A DNA stretch of 64,000 nt from Pseudomonas fulva (GCF_023517795.1 NZ_CP082928.1:2604001-2668000), one strand, 5' to 3'. Positions 28,582 to 38,762 are shown, counted from the stretch's first letter. Notes: generated by a model from the sequence alone, not told the origin. Numbers and translations are program-made.

Positions 28582-29829
28582 TTACTCCGGCAGGCGGCTT
28601 TCGCCCGCGAAGAGCTCGTCCAGGGTTTCGCGGCGACGTACTTCGTAGGCCTGCTCGCCGTCCACCATCACCTCGGCGGCGCGGCCGCGGGTGTTGTAGT
28701 TGGAACTCATCACGAAGCCATAGGCACCGGCCGACCGCACGGCCAGCAGGTCGCCTTCTTCGAGCACCAGTTGGCGATCCTTGGCCAGGAAATCGCCGGT
28801 CTCGCAGATCGGCCCGACCAAGTCGTAGCTGCGCGCCTCGCCGTTACGGGGCTGCACCGGCGAGACCTCCATCCAGGCCTGGTACAGGGCCGGACGGATC
28901 AGGTCGTTCATCGCCGCATCGATAATGGCGAAGTCCTTGTGTTCGGTGTGCTTGAGGTATTCCACCTGGGTCAGCAGCACGCCGCCATTGGCGACGATGA
29001 AGCGGCCCGGCTCGAACACCAGGGCCAGGTCACGACCCGCCAGGCGTTTGCGCACGGCGGCGATGTAGTCACCGGCCAGCGGTGGCTGCTCGTCGCGGTA
29101 CTGCACGCCGAGGCCGCCGCCCAGATCCAGGTGCTTGATGACGATGCCGCGCGCGGCCAGCTTGTCGATCAGCAGCAGCAGGCGATCCAGGGCATCGAGG
29201 AAGGGCTCCAGGGTGGTCAGCTGCGAACCGATATGGCAGTCGACGCCAACCACCTCGATGTTCGGCAGCTCGGCAGCGCGGGCGTAGACCGCCTCGGCCT
29301 GCTCGATGTCGATGCCGAACTTGTTTTCCTTGAGGCCGGTGGAGATGTACGGGTGGGTGCCGGCGTCCACGTCCGGGTTGACGCGCAGGGAGACGGGCGC
29401 CTTGACGTCCATCTCGGCGGCCACCTTCTGCAGGCGCTCCAGCTCCACGCCCGACTCGACGTTGAAACAGTGCACGCCGACTTCCAGGGCACGGCGCATG
29501 TCGTCGCGGCTCTTGCCGACGCCGGAGAAGACGATGCGGCTCGGCTCGCCACCGGCGGCCAGCACGCGCTCCAGTTCACCGCTGGATACGATGTCGAAGC
29601 CGGCGCCGAGGCGCGCCAGCACGTTCAGCACGCCGATATTGGAGTTGGCCTTGACCGCGAAACACACCAGGTGCGGCATACCGGCCAGGGCATCGGCGTA
29701 GGCGCGGTACTGCGCCTCGATATGGGCGCGCGAGTAGACGTAGGTGGGCGTGCCGAAGCGCTGGGCGACGGCGGACAACGCCACACCTTCCGCGAACAGC
29801 GAGCCGTCGCGGTATTCGAAGGTGTTCAT
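28582..29829 (-). CDS. lysA: Diaminopimelate decarboxylase
   Basis: A 415-residue PLP fold III decarboxylase forming L-lysine from meso-diaminopimelate. PLP lysine K60 is in CFAVKANSN; the glycine loop [10 protein letters not shown], the [11 protein letters not shown] segment and the dimer-shared active-site motif [14 protein letters not shown] follow. Length is typical. Precedes dapF by 5 bases, so the last two steps of the pathway are adjacent. Confidence 0.95.
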   Translation of the reverse strand: MNTFEYRDGSLFAEGVALSAVAQRFGTPTYVYSRAHIEAQYRAYADALAGMPHLVCFAVKANSNIGVLNVLARLGAGFDIVSSGELERVLAAGGEPSRIVFSGVGKSRDDMRRALEVGVHCFNVESGVELERLQKVAAEMDVKAPVSLRVNPDVDAGTHPYISTGLKENKFGIDIEQAEAVYARAAELPNIEVVGVDCHIGSQLTTLEPFLDALDRLLLLIDKLAARGIVIKHLDLGGGLGVQYRDEQPPLAGDYIAAVRKRLAGRDLALVFEPGRFIVANGGVLLTQVEYLKHTEHKDFAIIDAAMNDLIRPALYQAWMEVSPVQPRNGEARSYDLVGPICETGDFLAKDRQLVLEEGDLLAVRSAGAYGFVMSSNYNTRGRAAEVMVDGEQAYEVRRRETLDELFAGESRLPE

Positions 29830-29838
29830 GGGCGGCCC

Positions 29839-29964
29839 TTATCTGTCTTGCGAAGAGGCGGACTGGTTATCATCCGGCAGGTACAGCGGGCCTTTCTGGC
29901 CACAGCCGCCGAGCAAGGTGGTAACGGCGACGAGCGCGATGAGGGCAGTGAACAGCCGCTTCAT
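29839..29964 (-). CDS. lptM: Small outer-membrane lipoprotein LptM (formerly YifL/LppL)
   Basis: A 41-residue lipoprotein: signal MKRLFTALIALVAVTTLL, lipobox LLGGC with Cys21, then GQKGPLYLP, the hallmark of LptM. In E. coli LptM binds the LptD-LptE translocon and promotes correct LptD disulfide formation. It is 9 bases upstream of lysA, the conserved position in proteobacteria. A putative AAGGAT ribosome site lies before the ATG (minus strand 29971-29976). Confidence 0.88.
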   Translation of the reverse strand: MKRLFTALIALVAVTTLLGGCGQKGPLYLPDDNQSASSQDR

Positions 29965-30145
29965 GGTCAAATCCTTGTAATAAAGCATAATTGCCCCCGA
30001 GTATACCGACCCCCCGGCATGTTGCCTATGCGCCGGGATTCCCGTCCGGCGGGGCTTTGCCCTGGCCTGCTGGCGCGTGCTGGCCAGGGCGTGCCCGCGT
30101 TTTGCGGCGCTGCGACGCAGCTGAATTTTTCATGAGGTAAGTGCA

Positions 30146-30478
30146 ATGAGTTTGAGCGAAGCCCGTTTCCACGATCTGGTCGACGCGCTGCAGCAGGCGC
30201 TGGAAGACATCTTCGACGACAGCGACCTGGACATCGACCTGGAGAACTCCGCGGGCGTGCTGACGGTGCGCTTCGACAATGGCTCGCAACTGATCTTCAG
30301 CCGCCAGCCGGCCCTGCGCCAGCTGTGGCTGGCGGCCCGCTCGGGAGGCTTTCACTTCGACTACGACGAGGACAACCAGCGCTGGATCTGCGACAGCAGC
30401 GACGAACTCCTCAGCGAGATGCTCGAGCGCATCGTCGCCGAGCAGGCCGGTGTCGAGCTCGAGTTCGATGAAATCTGA
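30146..30478 (+). CDS. cyaY: Frataxin-like iron-sulfur regulator CyaY
   Basis: A 110-residue frataxin homologue that tunes iron-sulfur cluster assembly on IscS. The acidic first helix (LEDIFDDSDLDIDLE) that binds iron and IscS and the sheet residues QLIFSRQPALRQLWLAARSGGFHF are typical. AGGTAAG precedes the ATG. Divergent from lptM across 181 bases. Confidence 0.9.
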   Translation: MSLSEARFHDLVDALQQALEDIFDDSDLDIDLENSAGVLTVRFDNGSQLIFSRQPALRQLWLAARSGGFHFDYDEDNQRWICDSSDELLSEMLERIVAEQAGVELEFDEI

Positions 30479-30671
30479 AGACGCCGGCGAGCCTGCGCCT
30501 GGCGATGCTCCGGTGGCATCGCCCTGTCGCCGCCGTTGTTGCCTGAACGAGGCCGAGCGCTGCCTCGGTTGCGGGCGCCTGCTGGCGGAAATCCTCGAAT
30601 GGGGCCATGCCAGCGACGCCCGCCGTCGCGTCATTCGCGCCCTGGCCGAGCAGCGGCTGGCACTTGGCTGA
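30468..30671 (+). CDS. DUF1289 family protein
   Basis: A 67-residue protein with the DUF1289 cysteine pattern SPCRRRCCLNEAERCLGCGR and the follow-on EILEW. Role unknown; the Cys set suggests a metal-binding knuckle. Its ATG lies inside cyaY, overlapping it by 11 bases, so translation is coupled to cyaY. The pair is followed by a terminator at 30724. Confidence 0.75.
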   Translation: MKSEDAGEPAPGDAPVASPCRRRCCLNEAERCLGCGRLLAEILEWGHASDARRRVIRALAEQRLALG

Positions 30672-30723
30672 CCTGGCTCTTGTTTATTTGGGTGGCTGTG
30701 GTACGGTCAATCCAACTTCTGCA

Positions 30724-30758
30724 AAAACCCCGTCGTCTCGATGGGGTTTTGCTTTTTT
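30724..30758 (+). terminator. Terminator between the DUF1289 gene and rnk
   Basis: An 8-bp stem AAAACCCC/GGGGTTTT with an 11-base loop is followed by GCTTTTTT. It closes the cyaY unit, so rnk must have its own promoter or depend on read-through. Confidence 0.75.
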
Positions 30759-30788
30759 GGCGTCCAGCAAAGGAGATATGCCCGCACC

Positions 30789-31196
30789 ATGGCCAGCACA
30801 CCGTCCATCACCATTACCCGTCTCGATCTGCAGCGCCTCGAGCAGTTGCTCGACGGCCTCGATGATTTCGGCCCGACAGCCGAGGCCCTGCAGGCCGAGC
30901 TGGATCGCGCCGAGGTGGTCGGCCACGAGCAGATTCCGGCCGGGGTGGTGACCATGAATTCACGTGTGCATTGTCGCGAGGAAGGAAGTGGCAAGGACTA
31001 CCACCTGACCCTGGTCTACCCCCAGGACGCCGGCGGTGAAGGCAAGGTCTCGATCCTTGCACCGGTGGGTGCGGCCCTGCTGGGCCTGAGCGTCGGCCAG
31101 CATATCGACTGGCCGGCACCGGGCGGCAAGCAGCTCAAACTGACCCTGCTGGAGGTCGAATACCAGCCCGAAGCGGCCGGCGAATACGATCGCTGA
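30789..31196 (+). CDS. rnk: Regulator of nucleoside diphosphate kinase
   Basis: A 135-residue GreA/GreB-like protein. N-terminal short coiled coil (about 10-45) and C-terminal FKBP-like GreA domain with VYPQDAGGEGKVSILAPVGAALLGLSVGQ. Rnk binds RNA polymerase and influences Ndk and alginate in P. aeruginosa. The AGGAG site is 13 bases before the ATG, longer than usual, but no better in-frame start exists. Confidence 0.88.
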   Translation: MASTPSITITRLDLQRLEQLLDGLDDFGPTAEALQAELDRAEVVGHEQIPAGVVTMNSRVHCREEGSGKDYHLTLVYPQDAGGEGKVSILAPVGAALLGLSVGQHIDWPAPGGKQLKLTLLEVEYQPEAAGEYDR

Positions 31197-31278
31197 GCTG
31201 TGCCCGGCGCGCGCTGATCCTGCTGCCGAGTCGCTTCTCCTTTTCCCGGGGCGCGCACGGCGCGGCCCGGCCATCCGC

Positions 31279-32970
31279 TCAAGCCGTGACCGGCGACCGT
31301 GCCACCGGGCTGCATGCCGGCCCACATTCCTGCAGATCGATGCTGCGTTCGAACAGGCGCTGCACCGCCGGCTGATGGCTGACGCCGACCAGCGTGCAGT
31401 CCGGCAGGCGTTCGCGCAGGCGCATGAAGAGTTCGCAGGCGGCCCGTTCGTCGAGCTGGTTGGTGGCCTCGTCGAGGTACAGGGTATCGGGCCGATAGAG
31501 CAGAGCACGGGCCAGGGCCAGGCGCTGCTGCTCGCCGCCCGAGAGTTCGCGGCCCCATTCGGCTTCCCGCTCCAGGTCTGCCGCCAGGTGGCCGAGGCCG
31601 ACATCCTGCAGCGCGCCGATCAATTCCAGGGTGGCCGGTACCTGCGCCGCGGGGTAGGCCAGCGCTTCGTCGAGCCGGCCGCTGGCCAGGTAGGGCTTCT
31701 GGGGCAGCAGCAGGCTGCGCCCGCCGGGTAGTTGCCAGCTGCCGCGGTGGTGCGGCCAGAGGCCCATCAGGGTGCGCAGCAGGGTGGTCTTGCCCAGGCC
31801 ACTGGCGCCGGCCAGGCGCAACCATTCACCGGGCCGCGCGTGCAGCGCCAGGCCGCACAGCAGCGCCTCGCCATTGGGCCGCAGCACATCCAGGCCGCCG
31901 GTGCTGAGGCTCTCGCCACGTTCGAGTACGACCGGCTGCAGGCGTTCCATGGCCTGCTGGAACTGACCCAGGCGCTGCACCGTGGCGCTCCATTCGGCCA
32001 GGTCGCGGTAGGAGAAGATGAACCAGCTCAGTGACTCCTGGACGGCTTTGAAGGCGCCGCGAATCTGCATCAAGCCGCCCAGGGTAATCGCCTTGGACAG
32101 GTAGAGTGGCAATGCGATGAACACCGGCACGATAAGACTGATGCGACTGTAGCCTGCGGTGAAAATGCCTAGCTTCAGCTCGCATTGCATCAGGTTTCGC
32201 CAGTTCGCGGCGATGGCAGAGAAACGCAGATCCAGACCTTTGCGTTCGGCCGCTTCTCCGCCATAAAGGGCGATCTGCTCGGCATGCTCGCGTTTGCGCA
32301 GCAGGTCGGCGCGGTAGGCGGCTTCGCTGCGCTGGCGCTCATAGTTCAGGCCGTGCAGCGGATGGCCGAGCCAATGGGTGAGGGCGGTGGCGACCAGGGT
32401 ATAGATGATTGCTGCCCAGACCAGATAGCCATCGATGGTCAGGTTGTAGCCGCCAATGTCGTAAGTTTGGGTGCCTGACAATTGCCAGAGGATGCTGAAG
32501 AAGGCACCGATCTGCAGGCTGTTGATAAACAGCGAGACGACGATGCCGACGGTCTTGTCTGCCAGCAGGTAGACATCTTCGGCGATACGTTGATCCGGAT
32601 AGTCCGTTTCACCGCTCAGGCCCAGGCGATAGTAACGGCGCTCGCCCAGCCAGCGCTCCAGCAGATGGTCGTTGAGGTGCTGGCGCCAGCGCAGCATCAG
32701 CGCCTTGTTGAACCAGTCCTTGGCGACTATTGCGGCGACCACTAGGCCGACGGCAATAGCGTACTGGCCCATCAGACCGAGCAGGGCCTTGCCGTCGAAG
32801 GTCGCCAGGGTGTCGTAGAAGGTCTTGCTCCACTCGCTGATATAGACGTTGACCTGTACCAGGCCGGCGCCCATGGCCAAAGCCAGCGCCAGCAGGGCCC
32901 AGCCCGGCCAGCCGGCGCGGCTGCCCCAGAACGGCCTGGCGAGCCTGAAGAACAGACGCAAGGTGTTCAC
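31279..32970 (-). CDS. yddA: ABC transporter permease/ATPase, YddA (SbmA/BacA-related) type
   Basis: A 563-residue fused permease-ATPase. Residues 1-330 form the SbmA/BacA-like membrane domain (EWSKTFYDTL, LNYERQRSEAAYRADLLRKREHAEQIALYGGE). The ATPase has Walker A GASGLGKTT (388-396), signature LSGGEQQRLALARAL near 477 and Walker B TLYLDEATNQLD. The start is GTG in a 4-base overlap with the protease gene. Length matches E. coli YddA (561). In related systems this component is thought to move the imported fragment or cofactor, or to export something; direction is not settled. Confidence 0.85.
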   Translation of the reverse strand: MNTLRLFFRLARPFWGSRAGWPGWALLALALAMGAGLVQVNVYISEWSKTFYDTLATFDGKALLGLMGQYAIAVGLVVAAIVAKDWFNKALMLRWRQHLNDHLLERWLGERRYYRLGLSGETDYPDQRIAEDVYLLADKTVGIVVSLFINSLQIGAFFSILWQLSGTQTYDIGGYNLTIDGYLVWAAIIYTLVATALTHWLGHPLHGLNYERQRSEAAYRADLLRKREHAEQIALYGGEAAERKGLDLRFSAIAANWRNLMQCELKLGIFTAGYSRISLIVPVFIALPLYLSKAITLGGLMQIRGAFKAVQESLSWFIFSYRDLAEWSATVQRLGQFQQAMERLQPVVLERGESLSTGGLDVLRPNGEALLCGLALHARPGEWLRLAGASGLGKTTLLRTLMGLWPHHRGSWQLPGGRSLLLPQKPYLASGRLDEALAYPAAQVPATLELIGALQDVGLGHLAADLEREAEWGRELSGGEQQRLALARALLYRPDTLYLDEATNQLDERAACELFMRLRERLPDCTLVGVSHQPAVQRLFERSIDLQECGPACSPVARSPVTA

Positions 32971-35756
32971 GAACCGGCGCCTTCTGCAGGCAGCACCTGC
33001 ATGCGCACCTCATTGGCCAGCGGGAAGATCTGCCGGGCCAGGCGCTTCATCGCCGCCGTTTCCAGCGCGGCGGGCAGCTTGTCCTGCTCGCTCAGGTAGC
33101 GCGGGTCGCCCCAGGCGCGCTCGCTGAGCATCAGCCGGTGCAACTGGGTGGCGGGGTCTTCACGGCGCTGGTTTTCCTTGCGCTGCAGCTCATTGCGCAG
33201 GGCCGCCACGCGCGGCTCGGTGACTGCCACGGGTAGCGCCGCCAGGGTTTCCTGGGCCAGTTGCCAGAGTTCGTCGGCGCGCTGCGGCGCGCTGCTGAAG
33301 TGCAGCTCGCTGTCGATGCGCTGGTGCGCGTGGCTCAGTTCGCTGTCGAAGCGCAGGCGGTAGATGCCGGTGGCATCGCCACGCAGGCGCTGCTTGAGTT
33401 CGGCGTTGGCAATTTCCCGCAGGGCGGCGATGCGCGCGGCGTCGGCCGGGTTCCAGGCGTGCGGCTGGAAGCTGCTGGCATACAAGCTGGCGCGTGGCTC
33501 CAGGGCGATGGCCAGTGTCGCCAGGCGACGACCGGGCTGGCGTGCCACGGGCGCAGCCTGCAAGGGCTCACCGCGGGGGATGGCCGCCAGGTAGCGGCTG
33601 ACCAGCGCCTGCAGCTCGGCTTCGGGCAGGTCGGCCATCAGGTAGTAGGTGACAGGGGCGGCAGCCTGGCGCAGCCAGTCGGCTTCCAGCTGGCTGCGGC
33701 TCAAGGCGTTCAGCGCCTCGGCAGTGGGCGCCTGCCAGTCGTCCTGGCCCTGCTTGAGGCGTCGCCAGGTGGCGTCCTGTTCGCTGCGCACGTGGTCGCG
33801 CTGGCGCTGCAGCTGATCGTGGAGCTGCCCGACGCTGTCGCGGTAGGCCTGTTCGTCCAGGGTAGTGCGTGTCTGCCGGGCCTGGTAGAAGGCCAGCAGG
33901 CTGGCCAGTTGCTGCGGCGCGGCGCTGCCCTGGGCTTCCAGGCGGCTGGCCTGTTGCTCGAAGGACAGCTGCACGCCTTCGAGCTTCTTCCAGGCGTTCA
34001 GCTGTTCTTCGCTCCAGCCGGTTGGCGGGGTCTGCAAGGCCAGCTGGCTGGCGATCTGCGCGCGCCACGGCAGGGCGCCCCGATACCGGAAGCCGGCGCT
34101 GGAGTCGACTCGCAGCTGTACCTTGCCGTCGGCACCGGGGCGGCGCAGCCATACCAGGCGGTCACCGTTGCTCAGTTGCCAGTGCTCGACCTGTTCGGCT
34201 GCGAAGCGGCGCCGCTCGACAATGCGCCCCGCCGGCAAGGCGCTGCTCAGCGTGGGGACCACGACCTCCGCCTGGGCAGCGGGTGGCAGCGGCGCGGCCA
34301 GCTCGGTATCGGCCAGGATCTGCCACTGCCGCAGCACGCTGGCGGCCGTGGGCAGCTCCAGTTCCATGCCCCCCGGCGCGCTGAGCTGCAGCACCCGATC
34401 CGGGCTGGCCAGCCAGCTGCGGAGGCGCTGCTGCAGATCGTCCGCGTCGATGGCGTCCAGATTGGCCAGGGTAATGCGGGCGATGGCTGCCGGTTCCTGC
34501 AGCACCCGCTCGGCAAGGGTCGCGTCGTTGAGCTGGCGTACCCAGCCATCGAAATCCCGCTGCGCCGGATCGCTCAGCATGCGTTCGGCGATCCGGCGGA
34601 TATCGTCCTTCACGGCCTGCACGTCGTCCTCGTGCAGCGGATGGCGGTCGATGCGCTGCAGCTCGCGCAGCAGGGCTTGCAGCGACTGCTCGTGATGCTG
34701 ACCCTTGACCGCGGCGGCCACGGCCAATACGCCGCTGCGCCGGCCGATCTGGGTCTTCACAGCAGTAAGGCTGCTGGTCTGGGTTTCATCCAGCGGCTGG
34801 CGGCGCAACTGACGCGACAGCACGCTGAGGGCCAAGCGGTCGATCAGCCGGTCGCGGCTGGCGGCGCGGGTCTGTTCGCGGCTGTCGAGCTGGCTGAAGC
34901 GAAACAGCAGGGCGACCTGGTTGCTGCCGCTCTGGCTGTCCTGTACGCGAAACACCTTCAGCCTGTCGTCCAGTGGCAGTTCCAGGTGCTCGCGACTCGG
35001 CACGTTGCCGCGCCGAGGCTTGGCGAACGCCTGCTCGATCTGCCCGATCAGCCGGTGCGGCTCGAAGTCGCCGACGACGTTCAGCACCATGTTGTTAGGC
35101 AGGTACCAACGCTGCTGAAAGGCCTGCAATGCGCCCAGCTGCGCCTCTTCGATGGCCTGGCGGTTGCCGATGGTGCGGTGCGCGGGGTACCGCGAGCCGG
35201 TGCGCTGGGCGGCGGTGCGCTTGGCGTTCATGCGCTGGGCCACACCCAGGCCGCCGCGCCATTCCTCGATGACGATGGGACGCTCGCGGTTCAGGTCCTC
35301 TGCGGTGAAGTCGGCGGCGAAGGCCATGTTGGCCAGGGTCTGTAGCGCCAGCGCGGCGCTCTTGACGCCATCGGGCGGGCTGAGCAGGTACTGGGTGCGG
35401 TCGTAGCTGGTCACCGCATTGAAATGCCGGCCCTGTTGCCAGCCGGCCTTTTGCAGGCGCTGGCGCACGTCGAGCGGCTCACCGCCGTGGCTGTAGAAGG
35501 CCAGGTGCTCGAGCATATGGGCGACACCGATCTGGTCGTCGGCCTCGTCCACCGAGCCGGCGTGCACCGTCAGGCGCATATCCAGACGGCCCTTTTGCTC
35601 ATCGGTGCGGATCAGGTTGTAACGCAAGCCGTTGGGCAGCTCGCCACGGGTGACGATGGGGTGCCACTGCAACTGCGCGTCGCCGGCGGGCAGGGAGGTG
35701 CAGGCACCGAGCAGCAACGCTGCCAGTGCCGTGAGGAGGGCTTTCACGGGATGCAT
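32967..35756 (-). CDS. pqqL: Periplasmic M16B zinc protease, PqqL/FusC type, predicted lipoprotein
   Basis: A 929-residue tandem M16 metallopeptidase, the size of E. coli PqqL (931). The inverted zinc motif H80-MLE-H84 and distal Glu in IVIEEW near 164 are intact. The second half is the inactive M16 repeat. Residues 1-19 are a signal with lipobox LLGAC19, so it is probably membrane-anchored, unlike a plain soluble FusC. It lies 14 bases after the TonB-dependent receptor and overlaps the ABC gene. FusC and PqqL cut imported plant-type ferredoxin or related proteins; the substrate here is unknown. Confidence 0.85.
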   Translation of the reverse strand: MHPVKALLTALAALLLGACTSLPAGDAQLQWHPIVTRGELPNGLRYNLIRTDEQKGRLDMRLTVHAGSVDEADDQIGVAHMLEHLAFYSHGGEPLDVRQRLQKAGWQQGRHFNAVTSYDRTQYLLSPPDGVKSAALALQTLANMAFAADFTAEDLNRERPIVIEEWRGGLGVAQRMNAKRTAAQRTGSRYPAHRTIGNRQAIEEAQLGALQAFQQRWYLPNNMVLNVVGDFEPHRLIGQIEQAFAKPRRGNVPSREHLELPLDDRLKVFRVQDSQSGSNQVALLFRFSQLDSREQTRAASRDRLIDRLALSVLSRQLRRQPLDETQTSSLTAVKTQIGRRSGVLAVAAAVKGQHHEQSLQALLRELQRIDRHPLHEDDVQAVKDDIRRIAERMLSDPAQRDFDGWVRQLNDATLAERVLQEPAAIARITLANLDAIDADDLQQRLRSWLASPDRVLQLSAPGGMELELPTAASVLRQWQILADTELAAPLPPAAQAEVVVPTLSSALPAGRIVERRRFAAEQVEHWQLSNGDRLVWLRRPGADGKVQLRVDSSAGFRYRGALPWRAQIASQLALQTPPTGWSEEQLNAWKKLEGVQLSFEQQASRLEAQGSAAPQQLASLLAFYQARQTRTTLDEQAYRDSVGQLHDQLQRQRDHVRSEQDATWRRLKQGQDDWQAPTAEALNALSRSQLEADWLRQAAAPVTYYLMADLPEAELQALVSRYLAAIPRGEPLQAAPVARQPGRRLATLAIALEPRASLYASSFQPHAWNPADAARIAALREIANAELKQRLRGDATGIYRLRFDSELSHAHQRIDSELHFSSAPQRADELWQLAQETLAALPVAVTEPRVAALRNELQRKENQRREDPATQLHRLMLSERAWGDPRYLSEQDKLPAALETAAMKRLARQIFPLANEVRMQVLPAEGAGS

Positions 35757-35770
35757 GGGCGCGCGCCTTC

Positions 35771-38635
35771 TTAGAATTGGTAGCCGACTTCGAGCCAGTA
35801 CTGGCGGCCCATTTCGTACTTGTAACCAGAGCTGCTGTAGATTTCGGCCACTTCATCCAGGACGTTCTTCACGTCCACGGCAACGAAGGCGGACTGGTCG
35901 CGCACCACCGGAATCTGCCATTTGGCGCGTAGATCCCAGGTAAAGGCGGCGTTGACCTCGCCGAAGTTGTAGTTGTCGTAGGTGGTTCCCCCCACCTCGA
36001 TGGTCCCGTCGGCCACGATCTGCTCATACCCGGCGCGATAGCGAAGGAAGTTGCTGAGCGTCATGTTCGCCTGGGGAACGTGGGTGATGGTGGTCACGCG
36101 CGCTGTCCACGGGCGGTTGAAGTTGGCTGCAGGCAATTGGCTGTAGCGCATGAGCTGGCCGTCGTACATCACCAGTTCGTCGTTCAGCTCGTCGCGCGAG
36201 AACGAAACGTCGTAATTGGAGTTGAATGTGCTCTGCGTGCGTGTCCAGTCGGCAGCAAACTGCACGTTGGAGCGAGTACCGAGCAGGCGAAACTCCGCGT
36301 CGGGCGTGATCGTCAGCGAAACCGCATCGGTCTCGCTGCTACCCGCGTTGGTATAAACGGTGTAAGTAGTGCTTTCGTTCAGGCCATCGCCGCTTGGCAG
36401 GCCGAGGTTCACGCCCTGAGTCCTGACCACCTGATCGCGTCCTTCACGGCGCACGTACTTGAGTTCGAAGGTCGTGTTCAACCAGCGTTGCGCAATGCCA
36501 ACCATCCATTCGTCGTTGTAGGGAATATCGATCTTGCGGAACGAGCTGCTATCGGCAACCCCTCTGGTGATCGGACCGAACTCGCTGAGTGTATTGCCTG
36601 TCGCGACCGGTCGCGACTGCCTGTATTCCAGGGATTCACGGCCATCTGCCAGGCGATACTTGAACATGGTCCGCCCGTAGTAGCGGTTGAACCCTGTCGT
36701 CAGTACCGTGCTTGAGTCGCCGAACAGGTCGTAGTCGGCGGAGAAGCGCGGAGCGATGGTTTTCTTTTCCATGTAGTCATCGCCATCGAAGCGGACGCCG
36801 GGGCGCAACTGCAAGCGGCCCCACTGCATACGATCCTGCAGGAACAGGGCGTAGCGCTTTTCGTCCATGGCTATTTCCCCGGCGTTGTAGTGCGTCAGGC
36901 TGCGAAAATACTGGCGGGTAAGAGCGCCCGATACGTTGGTGCCGATGGAGCAATACTCGCTATCGAGTTCTCCGCTCGAGTAATTGCAGGTGTTGGTGCC
37001 GGCTGGGGTCGCGGTCAAGGCGGCGGCAGTCGTTGCGCTTTCAGGGCGTTTGTAATTGGCCTGTTGATAGGCCAGCTCCAGGCCCGCCTGGAAATTGTGC
37101 TCGATCCCCAGCGCGTGAATGGGCTCCCAATCGGATTTGAAGGTGTAGGTCATGCTTTTCTGGCGTTGCTCGATATCGCCGAAGCTACCCTCGCGACTCA
37201 GGCTCGTGTTACTGAGCGGATTGCCCCAGTTCTTTTCACTCGACCATCGCCATTGCTTGCTGACGTTGCTGTCGCTGTCACGTGAGCTTTGCAGGTCGGT
37301 GTATGCAAGATTGTGGGTGTAGGTTGCGTTATCGCCGAACCAGGTGGCTTTGACAGATGCCTGTTGGCCGCCCTGAATCAGGACGAAGTCGGAGTTCTTG
37401 GCGTTCTCGCGGAAGTACTCGCTTTCCTGGGGGGCGTGGGTGAGTGACACGTCGAGTTGCAGGCGGTCGTTGACCTGCCAGTAGGTCTTGAGAAGGAAGT
37501 TGTCGATTTGCCGCGTCTGGTCTTTCTTGCTGGTGTCGCCTGAACTGTTGAAGTCATTGGCGTAGGCATTCAGCGGAATGGTGGAATGCTTACGCGAAAA
37601 ATTGAAAAGAGCGCCGAAGTTTTCGGTGAGATGACCTTCCAGGGTGCCCCTCAAGGTCCATTTCTCGAACTCGGGCTGTTCCTGGGTCGTGGTGGAATTT
37701 TCGAATCCCTCACGGTCTTCCTCGTTGATGTGATAGTTGGCCCAGGCTGAGCGGCTCATGCTGGCCGACAGCTTGCCGTGCAGCTCCTGTGTCGGGCGCC
37801 GGGTAATCGCGTTGATGACCCCGCCATTGAACCCACCGTATTCGGCCGGTACGTTGCTGTCGTAGACCCTCACTTCTTCGAGCAGGTCGGCATCCAGGGC
37901 AATGCCGTGGCTACGGCTGGGTGTACCCCTGGCATCGGCGATGGTGTTCCAGTCATGGCGGCCAGGGTCGATGTCATTGTTGATCCCCACGCCGTCGATC
38001 ATGAAGCTGTTCTGATAGAACTCGGCGCCGTTGATGCTGATATCGGCGGGATCGATTTCGCCGGGTGTGCTCGAGCTTTGCTGGGTGTTGCTGAACTGCA
38101 CGCTGGGGTGCATCTGCAGCAGTGTGGTGATATCGCCGTTGGCGCCGGGAAAGGCTTCGATGGCCCGTCGATCCACCACCGTTTCGCCCATGAAGCTCTG
38201 GCTGGCCGCAGCGAGCACCACGGTATTACCCAGCTCCAGCGCTTCCTGTTGGCTGGCCACCGGGAAGAAGGTCAGCAGCTGCTGCTGATAGTTCCAGCCG
38301 ATGTTGCTGCCTTCCAGCAAACGCGACAGCGCCTGTTCGCTGCTTATCTGCCCGGTGATCGCCTTGCTGCGCAGGTGACCGACCAGCTGTTGATCGGCGC
38401 TGACCTGCAGGCCGCTCTGCTGGGCGAAGGCGATCAGGGCGTCGGCCAGGGGTTGGGCAGGAATGTCGAAGGCATGGTGTTGCTGCAGCAGTGCGCTGGA
38501 GGCGTCCTGCGCCATGGCCGTACCGACGCTGACCGGCAGGGCGCCGCACAGGCCGAGCAGGCCCAGGCTGATGACTCTGCCCAGGGCCCTGGCAGGGATG
38601 AGGGGATTTGCGGGCAACCGCGACTGCTTGTTCAT
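35771..38635 (-). CDS. TonB-dependent receptor with N-terminal signalling domain
   Basis: A 954-residue outer-membrane receptor. Signal peptide to about 42 (AMA-QD), STN domain about 55-125 (FDIPAQPLADALIAFAQQSG), plug about 150-285 (DISINGAEF, FMIDGVG), then a 22-strand barrel ending in the aromatic tail YWLEVGYQF. The STN domain touches FecR-type proteins, so ligand binding can switch on the ECF sigma factor encoded beside it. It heads the operon with the M16 protease and ABC gene. By context it imports a small iron protein or a peptide, not a standard siderophore; the ligand is inference. Confidence 0.9.
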   Translation of the reverse strand: MNKQSRLPANPLIPARALGRVISLGLLGLCGALPVSVGTAMAQDASSALLQQHHAFDIPAQPLADALIAFAQQSGLQVSADQQLVGHLRSKAITGQISSEQALSRLLEGSNIGWNYQQQLLTFFPVASQQEALELGNTVVLAAASQSFMGETVVDRRAIEAFPGANGDITTLLQMHPSVQFSNTQQSSSTPGEIDPADISINGAEFYQNSFMIDGVGINNDIDPGRHDWNTIADARGTPSRSHGIALDADLLEEVRVYDSNVPAEYGGFNGGVINAITRRPTQELHGKLSASMSRSAWANYHINEEDREGFENSTTTQEQPEFEKWTLRGTLEGHLTENFGALFNFSRKHSTIPLNAYANDFNSSGDTSKKDQTRQIDNFLLKTYWQVNDRLQLDVSLTHAPQESEYFRENAKNSDFVLIQGGQQASVKATWFGDNATYTHNLAYTDLQSSRDSDSNVSKQWRWSSEKNWGNPLSNTSLSREGSFGDIEQRQKSMTYTFKSDWEPIHALGIEHNFQAGLELAYQQANYKRPESATTAAALTATPAGTNTCNYSSGELDSEYCSIGTNVSGALTRQYFRSLTHYNAGEIAMDEKRYALFLQDRMQWGRLQLRPGVRFDGDDYMEKKTIAPRFSADYDLFGDSSTVLTTGFNRYYGRTMFKYRLADGRESLEYRQSRPVATGNTLSEFGPITRGVADSSSFRKIDIPYNDEWMVGIAQRWLNTTFELKYVRREGRDQVVRTQGVNLGLPSGDGLNESTTYTVYTNAGSSETDAVSLTITPDAEFRLLGTRSNVQFAADWTRTQSTFNSNYDVSFSRDELNDELVMYDGQLMRYSQLPAANFNRPWTARVTTITHVPQANMTLSNFLRYRAGYEQIVADGTIEVGGTTYDNYNFGEVNAAFTWDLRAKWQIPVVRDQSAFVAVDVKNVLDEVAEIYSSSGYKYEMGRQYWLEVGYQF

Positions 38636-38676
38636 ACCTTCCCCGAACGGGCCAGCGGCCCAATTGAAAGCTAATG

Positions 38677-38694
38677 CGAATCTGTATCGATTCG
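38677..38694. promoter_or_regulatory. Dyad upstream of the TonB-dependent receptor
   Basis: CGAATC-TGTATC-GATTCG is a perfect 6-bp dyad 42 bases before the receptor start, inside the promoter region where the ECF sigma factor should act. Binding factor unknown. Confidence 0.35.
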
Positions 38695-38762
38695 TGTTCG
38701 AGGCAATGACGTGTCGGCGCTGAAAATTTTCAGAGAAAGTCGAATTATTTTTTTGAGATCAG

